The notes under the pieces: model-generated
Seen by the model: only the letters and a program-made list of their open reading frames with translations
Told to the model about the DNA's origin: nothing
The model's database searches: none
Shown: positions 1 to 6,123 of the stretch, in pieces
Numbering within the stretch: the stretch's first letter is position 1
How the letters are laid out: each line of letters starts with the position of its first letter
Position numbers and translations under genes: made by a program
Source: Bacteroidaceae bacterium
GTDB taxonomy: Bacteria; Bacteroidota; Bacteroidia; Bacteroidales; Bacteroidaceae
DNA length: 10,959 nucleotides
NCBI GenBank assembly: GCA_021443285.1
Contig: JABUUG010000024.1
Span: 1-10,959, forward strand
Reading direction: 5' to 3'

Positions 1-102
1 ACTCCTTTAACTCCTTTAACTCCTTTAACTCCATAATTAAACCACATAGGTAATGTCTTTAACTTCTTTAACTTCTTTAACTCCTTTAACTCCATAATTA
101 AT
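1..102. repeat. Two blocks of 9-bp tandem repeats upstream of ilvB
   Basis: Positions 1-26 hold nearly three copies of the nonamer AACTCCTTT (the first is cut by the window edge), followed at 27-40 by AACTCCATAATTAA. After a 16-bp spacer the pattern recurs: two AACTTCTTT units (61-78), one AACTCCTTT (79-87), then the same AACTCCATAATTAA end (88-101). The shared terminal segment shows that a whole module was duplicated, not only the unit. The reverse strand carries regularly spaced AAGGAG. This is the only non-coding stretch longer than 100 bases in the window. I see no tRNA, riboswitch, leader peptide or terminator in it, and no convincing Bacteroidetes promoter (TAnnTTTG). Function is unknown. 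It may be a dispersed intergenic repeat. Confidence 0.85.
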
Positions 103-116
103 AGATATTGCAATAA

Positions 117-1847
117 ATGAAAAATGATATGATGGAGAAAGGAATGATGAGTGGCGCAGAGATACTGATGGAATCGCTGAAGGCGGAGGGTGTCAGTACG
201 ATATTCGGGTACCCAGGTGGCTCGATTATGCCCGTTTATGATGCGCTTTATGACTATACACGTGGCGCGAGAAAGTGTTTTGAACACATATTGGTTAGGC
301 ATGAGCAAGGTGCAGTACATGCAGCGCAAGGATATGCTCGTGTGAGTGGTGGTGTGGGGACTGTGATTGTTACGAGCGGTCCTGGTGTGACGAACACCCT
401 GACGGGTATTGCTGACGCGATGATAGACTCAACTCCGATAGTGGTTATAGCTGGTCAGGTGGGTATTGGTGTTCTTGGGACTGATGCTTTTCAGGAGGTT
501 GACCTTATAACGGTCGCGCAGCCGATATGTAAATGGGTATGTCAGGTGCGTCGTGCTGTGGATATTCCTTCTTTGATAAGTAAGGCGTATTATCTTGCCC
601 GGGCTGGCAGACCTGGCCCTGTTGTAATAGATTTGCCGAAGAATGTTCAGACGGAGCATGCTGAGTATGTGCCGAAACCGGTGAATTTTGTGCGTAGTTA
701 CATTGCTTTTCCTCAGGCAAAGAGAGAGAACCTTTTGGCTGCTGCCGAGCTTATAAATAACGCAGAGAGACCGTTCGCACTTGTCGGGCAGGGCGTGGAA
801 TTGGGAAATGCCAATGCTGAGCTTTTGTGTTTTCTTGAGAAGGGAGATATACCTGCGGGCAGGACGATGCTGGGGCTGTCTGCTCTTTCAAGTGAGCATC
901 GACTGAACATGGGTATGCTTGGTATGCATGGGAATCTTGCTCCGAACCTGAAACAGCAGGAGGCGGATGTCGTAATAGCGATAGGAATGCGTTTTTCTGA
1001 CCGTGTAACGGGTAATCTGAAAACTTACCTGAAGCAAGCGAAGGTTATACATCTGGACATCGACAATGCGGAGATAGACAAGAATGTTAAGGCGGACATT
1101 GCGATTGTGGCGGACTGCAAGGAGTCTCTGCCTGCTCTGACGGAACTGATAAGGAAACGGGCTCACACGGAGTGGATAGAGAGCTTCAAGCCTTTGGCGG
1201 AGACGGAACGCAGTAGGGTTATAGAGAGGGCGATTCACCCTACGGATGGTCCGCTTCTTATGGGTGAGGTTGCACATGTGGTGTCAGAGGTGACAAACGG
1301 TATGGGGGTAACTGTGACGGATGTCGGTCAGAACCAGTTGTTTGCGACTCGCTATTCACGATACCTTACGAGGCGTTCTATAATTACCAGCGGGGGGCTT
1401 GGGACGATGGGGTACGGTCTGCCTGCTGCAATTGGGGCGACTTTTGCTGAGCATGGGCGTCCTGTATGTGTGTTTATGGGCGACGGTGGTTTGCAGATGG
1501 TGATACAGGAATTTGGGACGATCATGGAGCACAAATGTCCTGTAAAGATGATCCTGCTGAACAATAATTTTCTTGGTAATGTGCGTCAGTGGCAGAACAT
1601 GTTCTTTGAGAAGCGCTATGCGTTTACGCATATGCTAAATCCGAATTATGGTGATATATGTAAGGCATACGGGATACCTTATCGGCGTGTGTGGAAACGG
1701 GAGGAACTACGGTCGGCTGTGGAGGAGATGATAGGAACGGAGGGGCCGTTTATGCTTGAGGCTGTGATAAGGGAGGAGGACGATGTGATGCCGATGGTGG
1801 CGCCTGGTGCTTCTGTGAGCGAAATGATGCTGGAGAGTAAGGATTAA
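117..1847 (+). CDS. ilvB: Acetolactate synthase, large catalytic subunit
   Basis: This is the ThDP-dependent enzyme that condenses two pyruvates to acetolactate (valine/leucine branch) or pyruvate with 2-ketobutyrate (isoleucine branch); it is cytosolic. At 576 aa it has the usual family length. Visible motifs are GYPGG (31-35), the RHEQGAVHAAQGYAR block with catalytic Glu63, TSGPGVTN (87-93), GTDAFQE (121-127), the ThDP/Mg motif GDGG (455-458) leading to NNN (482-484), and LGNVRQWQ (486-493). The C-terminus MPMVAPGASVSEM is typical of Bacteroidetes homologues. The residue after GYPGG is Ser36 where most homologues have Ala. The start at 117 follows an AT-rich stretch. Met10/Met11 (144, 147) lie behind GAGAAAGGA and are a plausible alternative start. 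ilvN follows after 9 nt, so the two are cotranscribed. No ilvD lies in the visible upstream sequence. Confidence 0.97.
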   Translation: MKNDMMEKGMMSGAEILMESLKAEGVSTIFGYPGGSIMPVYDALYDYTRGARKCFEHILVRHEQGAVHAAQGYARVSGGVGTVIVTSGPGVTNTLTGIADAMIDSTPIVVIAGQVGIGVLGTDAFQEVDLITVAQPICKWVCQVRRAVDIPSLISKAYYLARAGRPGPVVIDLPKNVQTEHAEYVPKPVNFVRSYIAFPQAKRENLLAAAELINNAERPFALVGQGVELGNANAELLCFLEKGDIPAGRTMLGLSALSSEHRLNMGMLGMHGNLAPNLKQQEADVVIAIGMRFSDRVTGNLKTYLKQAKVIHLDIDNAEIDKNVKADIAIVADCKESLPALTELIRKRAHTEWIESFKPLAETERSRVIERAIHPTDGPLLMGEVAHVVSEVTNGMGVTVTDVGQNQLFATRYSRYLTRRSIITSGGLGTMGYGLPAAIGATFAEHGRPVCVFMGDGGLQMVIQEFGTIMEHKCPVKMILLNNNFLGNVRQWQNMFFEKRYAFTHMLNPNYGDICKAYGIPYRRVWKREELRSAVEEMIGTEGPFMLEAVIREEDDVMPMVAPGASVSEMMLESKD

Positions 1848-1856
1848 TAATAAAAG

Positions 1857-2432
1857 ATGGAGAAGAAATTATATACGATACTGATATACTCAGAGAATGT
1901 TGTTGGTATATTGAATCAGATAACTGCTGTGTTCACTCGTTTGCAGGTTAATATAGAGAGTCTGAACGTGTCGCCTTCAGGGATTCCGAATGTTCACAAA
2001 TACACGGTGACGATATTTAGTGATGCTGTGCAGGTAGATAAGATTGTGAAGCAGATAGAGAAGAAGGTAGATGTGATAAAGGCGGACTTTTATCTTGACG
2101 CTGAGATATTTACGAGTGAGGTTGCGTTGTTCAAACTTTCGGCTCCGAAGGTGATGAATGTGCCGGAAATCTCTCGATTGATAAGGCACTCCGCAGCTCG
2201 TATGCTTGAGGTTAACGAGACTTACATAACGGTTCATGTATGCACCTCGTCGAATGCAATAGTTGAGCTGTATAAGGGTCTTGCCAAGCACAAATGTGTT
2301 CTTCAATATACGAGGAGTGGTCGTGTCGCAATAACTCGTGACAAGGCGGAAAGGGTTTCTCTGTTTCTGAAGGAGCAGAAGAATGCCCAGCTGATGTTTA
2401 TGGAGGAGGGAATAAATAACAGTGAGGAATAA
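1857..2432 (+). CDS. ilvN: Acetolactate synthase, small regulatory subunit
   Basis: This is the regulatory partner of the preceding large subunit. It stimulates catalysis and usually confers valine feedback inhibition. The N-terminal ACT domain spans about residues 4-76, beginning LYTILIYSENVVGILNQI. Gly17 and Asn32 (in VNIESLNV) align with E. coli IlvH Gly14 and Asn29, which lie at the valine site; E. coli Ser17 is replaced here by Asn20. The C-terminal domain, about residues 88-170, matches the ALS small-subunit C-terminal fold. At 191 aa it is longer than E. coli IlvH, with a Glu/Asn-rich tail, as is common in Bacteroidetes. The gene starts 9 nt after ilvB. Its stop codon (2430-2432) overlaps an ATG at 2432, and the ACP gene begins within 20 nt, suggesting read-through into the lipid/polyketide cassette. 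Confidence 0.95.
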   Translation: MEKKLYTILIYSENVVGILNQITAVFTRLQVNIESLNVSPSGIPNVHKYTVTIFSDAVQVDKIVKQIEKKVDVIKADFYLDAEIFTSEVALFKLSAPKVMNVPEISRLIRHSAARMLEVNETYITVHVCTSSNAIVELYKGLAKHKCVLQYTRSGRVAITRDKAERVSLFLKEQKNAQLMFMEEGINNSEE

Positions 2433-2450
2433 TGATGAATGGTATTTGTT

Positions 2451-2717
2451 ATGGAAAAACTGATACAGGAATTGAAGGAGGGGATTATAAAGTGCCTTAA
2501 TCTTGAGGATATCTGTGCGGATGACATAAACGAGAAGATGCCGCTGTTCGGTGAAGGAGGTTTAGGCCTTGACTCGATAGATGCGCTTGAGATTATTGTG
2601 CTACTGGAGCGTAATTACGGTATAAGAATGTTGAATGCCGCAGAGGGTCGTAAAGTGTTTACGAGCATCGAGAATATAGCGAAGTATGTAAAGGAGAACG
2701 CCAAGAAGAATTCGTAG
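2451..2717 (+). CDS. Acyl carrier protein
   Basis: This is a small acidic acyl carrier protein of 88 aa. The phosphopantetheine site is the Ser of GLGLDSIDALE (Ser42 from the chosen start), followed by helix II, IIVLLERNYGI. It should carry the growing acyl chain as a thioester for the ketosynthase encoded immediately downstream. I chose ATG 2451 because MEKLIQELKEG begins as family members do. In-frame ATG 2439 would add only MVFV, and out-of-frame ATGs sit at 2432 and 2435. It lies 18 nt after ilvN and 21 nt before the ketosynthase gene. The sequence is not that of a housekeeping AcpP (it lacks the DSLDTVE signature), so it is probably dedicated to this cluster. A discrete ACP next to KS genes is typical of aryl-polyene/flexirubin-type loci. 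Confidence 0.93.
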   Translation: MEKLIQELKEGIIKCLNLEDICADDINEKMPLFGEGGLGLDSIDALEIIVLLERNYGIRMLNAAEGRKVFTSIENIAKYVKENAKKNS

Positions 2718-2738
2718 CTTTCCGCACGCAAGTTCCTT

Positions 2739-4673
2739 ATGACTAAAGGCATAGCAATCTCTGGATGTGGCATAATATGCGCCATTGGCAATGATGTGGA
2801 CAGTGTCGCTGACTCGCTGAAGAGGGTGAGAAGCGGTGTGGGGAGTGTCAGGCACCTAAACTCAGGCCTTGATATGCCTGTGGGTGAAATTAAACTTTCT
2901 GACGCAGAACTGAAGTGTCATTTGGAGCTTGGCGATGGTGAGGAATACAGCAGGACAGAGCTTGTTGCTGCTGTTGCTCTTCGCGAAGCGATGAAAGATG
3001 CTGGTGTTTCTCAGAGGATTTTGTCGGAAAAACGTATTGCCTTTGTATCGGCGACAACAGTTGGCGGCATGGATTTGACAGAACGTTATTTCCAGGACAT
3101 GTTTTTGGATGAGGACAAGGCACGGATGTTTGCCTGTCATGAAAATTCAAACAGCACCGGCTGGATAGCGTACTTGTGTGGTTTAAGTTGTGAGCAGACG
3201 ACTATCTCAACCGCCTGCTCTTCTGCGTTGAATGCTATAATTTTAGGTGCGAGAATGCTTCTTACTGGTGAAGCAGACATGGTGTTTGCCGGTGGAACGG
3301 AGGCATTGTCGCTATTTCATCTGAATGGTTTCAACAGCCTTCATATACTTGACAATGAGCATTGCCGTCCTTTTGATGTTAACAGGGGGGGGCTGAATCT
3401 TGGTGAAGGCGCTGCATACATTGTGATGGAGCGCAGTGATGATGCTGTGTGCCGCGGTGCGAGCATTTGGGGATATGTAGCTGGATGGGGGAACAGATGT
3501 GATGCTTTCCACCAGACTGCCTCTTCAGATAACGGGGAGGGGGCATATCTTGCCATGAAGGATGCCTTGGAAATGTCTGGTATAGAGGTAAATGCAATTG
3601 ACTATGTTAGCGCACATGGTACGGGAACTCCTGACAATGACAAAAGCGAATCGGCAGCAATGCGGAGATTATTTGGGGGGAACCTTCCGAAAGTGTCAAG
3701 CACGAAGGGCTTTACCGGGCATACCACATCAGCATCGGGCAGCATAGAGACTGTTATCTGTCTGATAGCAATGAGGGATGGCTTTATTCCCGCCAATCTC
3801 GGTTGGGAGATGATGGATGAAGCCTGCATTATCCCCTTTGTGCGGCAAGAAACCCTGTTTAGGGGGGAAGAAGACGTAAGAGAGAGTAAATCCTTCAATT
3901 CGTTTCATATCATGAAAGCTGCTAAAGCTGATTACGGAGATGACACTTTGAACACGGCAACTGGGGCAGTAAGAGAGGATGGAGAAGAGAACGAGGTTTG
4001 TAATGTGCTTTGCAATGCTTTTGGTTTTGGCGGGAATGATTCTTCTCTACTTCTGACGAAGGAAGAATGTCCACTTGATATACATTTTATAGAAGAGGGA
4101 AAAAGTGTTGGCGAACATACGATAATATGGAAGTCATCCGATAAAACAAATGCGACGGAATATGGCTGTGGCTATGATTTTTCTGAACTGAAGCAGTACA
4201 TTCCTGCCATACAACAGCGGAGGATGGACATAATGACAAAGGCTGCAATGCTGACATCATATAAGGCATTGGACTCAGCCGGCATTGACAAGCCAGATGC
4301 AATAGTAATTGCCACAAGATACGGAATGCTTGAAGCGGGCGAGAAGATACTCCGCCATCTGTGCGAAGAGGGTGAAGACGGAATAAGTCCTACTCTGTTT
4401 ATGCAGAGTACGCATAACACGATAGCAGGTATGCTTGCCATTAGACTTGGTTGCCATGGCTATAACATAACCTACTCGCATGGTGAAGATTCGCTGCAAT
4501 GGGCTATCAGGGATGCTAACCGTCTGATTTCAGAAGGCAAGGCGAAGACGGTGCTTGTTGGTGTTCATGACTATTTTCCTGAGGGTTTCAGAGAGATAAT
4601 GGGTATTGCGGGGATGAAGATTCCGTTTGATCTATACTCGAAAAGCATGGTTATAATGAAGAACGGAGATTAA
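2739..4673 (+). CDS. Ketosynthase fused to a chain-length-factor-like half domain
   Basis: The protein has 644 residues in one uninterrupted frame. Residues 4-440 form a complete beta-ketoacyl-ACP synthase of the FabF/KAS-II type: Cys160 in STACSSALNA, His293 in AHGTGTPDND, Lys323 and His328 in KGFTGHT, and FGFGG at 428-432. A roughly 43-residue charged insertion (about 376-418) separates PFVRQE from the terminal core strand. Residues 450-644 resemble the KS N-terminal half found as standalone proteins in dialkylresorcinol/aryl-polyene clusters (Ketoacyl-synt_2 type): KAAMLTSYKALDSAGI, IVIATRYGMLEAGEKI and QSTHNTIAGMLAIRLGCHG. Where the active Cys should be it reads YSHGEDSLQWAI, so this half is probably non-catalytic and acts as a chain-length factor or partner. 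The expected role is decarboxylative elongation of a polyketide or polyene chain on the upstream ACP. A G8 run at 3385-3392 lies in the KS core. Confidence 0.9.
   Translation: MTKGIAISGCGIICAIGNDVDSVADSLKRVRSGVGSVRHLNSGLDMPVGEIKLSDAELKCHLELGDGEEYSRTELVAAVALREAMKDAGVSQRILSEKRIAFVSATTVGGMDLTERYFQDMFLDEDKARMFACHENSNSTGWIAYLCGLSCEQTTISTACSSALNAIILGARMLLTGEADMVFAGGTEALSLFHLNGFNSLHILDNEHCRPFDVNRGGLNLGEGAAYIVMERSDDAVCRGASIWGYVAGWGNRCDAFHQTASSDNGEGAYLAMKDALEMSGIEVNAIDYVSAHGTGTPDNDKSESAAMRRLFGGNLPKVSSTKGFTGHTTSASGSIETVICLIAMRDGFIPANLGWEMMDEACIIPFVRQETLFRGEEDVRESKSFNSFHIMKAAKADYGDDTLNTATGAVREDGEENEVCNVLCNAFGFGGNDSSLLLTKEECPLDIHFIEEGKSVGEHTIIWKSSDKTNATEYGCGYDFSELKQYIPAIQQRRMDIMTKAAMLTSYKALDSAGIDKPDAIVIATRYGMLEAGEKILRHLCEEGEDGISPTLFMQSTHNTIAGMLAIRLGCHGYNITYSHGEDSLQWAIRDANRLISEGKAKTVLVGVHDYFPEGFREIMGIAGMKIPFDLYSKSMVIMKNGD
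3385..3392 (+). repeat. G8 homopolymer inside the ketosynthase gene
   Basis: Eight consecutive G encode part of Arg-Gly-Gly (residues 216-218) just before the conserved GEGAA strand. Codon synonyms could have broken the run. It is a potential slippage site. Shorter G6 runs occur at 3675-3680 and 3862-3867 in the same gene. Confidence 0.9.
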
Positions 4674-4688
4674 AGAACTGGCGGTTGC

Positions 4689-4709
4689 GGTTTTTGCAGA
4701 GCAAAAGCC
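4689..4709 (+). promoter_or_regulatory. Possible RNA hairpin between KS and the ArnE-like gene
   Basis: GGTTTTTGC (4689-4697), loop AGA and GCAAAAGCC (4701-4709) can form a 9-bp stem with one U-G pair. It sits in the 84-nt gap between the KS stop and ATG 4758, the largest gap inside the cassette. No T-run follows, so it is not a canonical intrinsic terminator. It could be an mRNA stability or processing element, or chance. Confidence 0.35.
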
Positions 4710-4757
4710 TCAAACAACAGTGGCATATTGATAATAGTATATAGCGGTGCCGGCGAT

Positions 4758-5123
4758 ATGACGAGTGTATCCTTATTTTCCTTAGCCTTACTGCAGAGCA
4801 TTGTCCTGACATCGGGGCAGGTATTCCTTAAGATTGCCCTGACAAGAATGTCGTCGTTCAGCTGGACATTTGAATTCTGGAAATCAGTGCTTCTGAACTG
4901 GCATTTTGCTTTGTCAGGAATAAGTTTTGGGGCAGCGAGTCTGCTGTGGATGTATATCATAAAGCATTATCCACTGAGTATGGCATACCCGCTGGTGAGC
5001 CTGAGCTACGTTTTCGGACTGGTGGCAGCTGCCTGGATATTCAATGAGGAGGTAAATGCCCTCAGATGGTTAGGCGCACTACTGATAGTTTTGGGATGTG
5101 TAATCGTATCAAAACCTCTATGA
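4758..5123 (+). CDS. ArnE/EmrE-like small four-helix membrane protein
   Basis: This hydrophobic protein of 121 aa has four predicted membrane helices: about 4-24 (FSLALLQSIVLTSGQVFLKI), 43-63 (FALSGISFGAASLLWMYII), 70-92 (LSMAYPLVSLSYVFGLVAAA) and 99-118 (LRWLGALLIVLGCVIVS). The motifs SGQVFLK, YPLSMAYPLVSLSYV and RWLGALLIVLG resemble ArnE/ArnF, the SMR/DMT-fold subunits that flip aminoarabinose-phosphoundecaprenol, more than drug-exporting EmrE. In this context it may flip a lipid-linked intermediate or act as an exporter accessory; this is inference. I chose ATG 4758 because helix 1 follows directly. A TTG at 4728 would add ten residues. Its TGA overlaps the ATG of the LolA-like gene (ATGA, 5120-5123), which suggests translational coupling. 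Confidence 0.8.
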   Translation: MTSVSLFSLALLQSIVLTSGQVFLKIALTRMSSFSWTFEFWKSVLLNWHFALSGISFGAASLLWMYIIKHYPLSMAYPLVSLSYVFGLVAAAWIFNEEVNALRWLGALLIVLGCVIVSKPL

Positions 5124-5707
5124 TTATGAAACGCATATTTATAACATTGACCATCTGCCTGTATGCAATGTTTATTTACGGCCAACAGATTAATCAGGAA
5201 AAAGCCATAAGCGAGATAAGCACAGCTGCTGCGACTATAAAAAGCATGAAGTGCGACTTTATACAGACGAAGTCGCTAAAGATTCTTGGCGACAAAATGG
5301 TGTCAAAGGGCAATATGCAGCTGAAGCAACCCGACTTGCTGAAGTGGCAATATACAACGCCATATTCTTACACATTCACTCTGGATGGCAATAAAGTGAG
5401 CATAGAGAAAGGTGGTCGTAAGGACGTTATAGATATAAACGAGAGCAGAATGTTCAAAGAGATAACCCGTATAATGATGAACACTCTACTGGGTAAATGC
5501 TTGACAGACAGAAAGTCGTTCAAGACAACAGTAATGCAAAAAGACCAGATGTATCTCGCCACTCTTGTTCCGCTGAAGAAAGACATAAAGCAGATGTTCA
5601 CAAAAATTGTACTGCACTACAACAGGCAGATTGCTAAGGTAACGAAAGTGGAGCTGCATGAAAAGAACGGAGATTCTACACTGATAGAGTTACTGATTAA
5701 GAATTAA
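5120..5707 (+). CDS. LolA-like periplasmic lipid/lipoprotein carrier
   Basis: This 195-aa protein begins with a signal peptide (MIMKRIFITLTICLYAMFIYG, cleavage likely before QQ; alternative start ATG 5126). The mature part follows the LolA fold pattern: an early helix with MKCDFIQTKSL, then KGNMQLKQPDLLKWQYTTPYS and YTFTLDGNKVSI strands, and a C-terminal MFTKIVLHYN strand pair. The KWQY/PY-Y block corresponds to the LRW-Y-P motif of LolA relatives. In aryl-polyene-type clusters a LolA-like protein is thought to carry the finished lipid-like product across the periplasm, whereas canonical LolA carries lipoproteins. Its clustering with an exporter and acyltransferase favours the former. It starts by ATGA overlap with the upstream gene and its TAA shares a base with the next ATG (TAATG at 5705-5709). 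Confidence 0.85.
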   Translation: MIMKRIFITLTICLYAMFIYGQQINQEKAISEISTAAATIKSMKCDFIQTKSLKILGDKMVSKGNMQLKQPDLLKWQYTTPYSYTFTLDGNKVSIEKGGRKDVIDINESRMFKEITRIMMNTLLGKCLTDRKSFKTTVMQKDQMYLATLVPLKKDIKQMFTKIVLHYNRQIAKVTKVELHEKNGDSTLIELLIKN

Positions 5708-6123
5708 TGCGACTCATAATTTCTTTTTTTTTCTCATTCATTATCGCTGCCAGTTCTAAGGCACAGGCGACATATCCTCAGAATAATGGCGAGAGCGTGA
5801 GGTATGATTTGATTATTGAGATGTCCAAAGCTTATCTCAGCGGAATACTTATAATGTTAAGAGACGGAGACAATACTGTCAATGCAAGCATCGTAAATGA
5901 GTTCGGACTGTCTCTTATGGATTTCACATATCATGAGGTTAAAGACAAAGTAACATTTCATACTCTTATGGGGAAATTGAACAAATGGTATATCAAGCGT
6001 ATATTGAAAAAAGACCTCCGAGCAATCTTGAAACTTATGCAAGAGGGGAAAGAAAAGACATACTTCGGTAGCCGCAATATAAAATATAGCTTTGAACTAC
6101 AGACAACAGCCAATCAGCCGTAG
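5707..6123 (+). CDS. Small exported protein of unknown function
   Basis: This 138-aa protein has a signal peptide (MRLIISFFFSFIIAASSKAQA, AxA-type cleavage near residue 21) and no lipobox cysteine, so it is probably soluble and periplasmic rather than a lipoprotein. The mature part has beta-rich stretches (VRYDLIIEM, AYLSGILIMLRDG, NASIVNEFGLSLMDFTYHE) and a basic helical part (LNKWYIKRILKKDLRAIL). I do not recognise the family securely. Its place right after the LolA-like gene, where polyene clusters often encode a small envelope protein (DUF3261-type), suggests a LolB-like accessory in delivering the product to the outer membrane; this is a guess from context. A T9 run (5724-5732) lies in the signal-peptide codons. 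The start shares one base with the upstream stop, and the next gene begins directly after the TAG. Confidence 0.7.
   Translation: MRLIISFFFSFIIAASSKAQATYPQNNGESVRYDLIIEMSKAYLSGILIMLRDGDNTVNASIVNEFGLSLMDFTYHEVKDKVTFHTLMGKLNKWYIKRILKKDLRAILKLMQEGKEKTYFGSRNIKYSFELQTTANQP
5724..5732 (+). repeat. T9 homopolymer in signal-peptide codons
   Basis: Nine T in a row encode the end of Ser7 and the Phe-Phe-Phe of the small exported protein, six codons after its ATG. One-base slippage would truncate it almost at once. It may equally just reflect hydrophobic Phe codons. Confidence 0.9.

Noticed and set aside
1..102. CRISPR array
   Set aside because: The repeat units are 9 bp and contiguous without unique spacers, so this is a simple tandem repeat.
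102..116. Bacteroidetes -7 promoter element before ilvB
   Set aside because: TAGATATTG resembles TAnnTTTG only loosely and no TTG is found at suitable spacing; not strong enough to annotate.
888..1277. 129-codon minus-strand frame opposite ilvB
   Set aside because: It is entirely within the conserved ilvB coding sequence, and its translation is basic and low in plausible domain content.
4691..4710. Intrinsic terminator after the ketosynthase gene
   Set aside because: A hairpin can form but no T-run follows it, and the downstream genes continue on the same strand, so termination is not supported.
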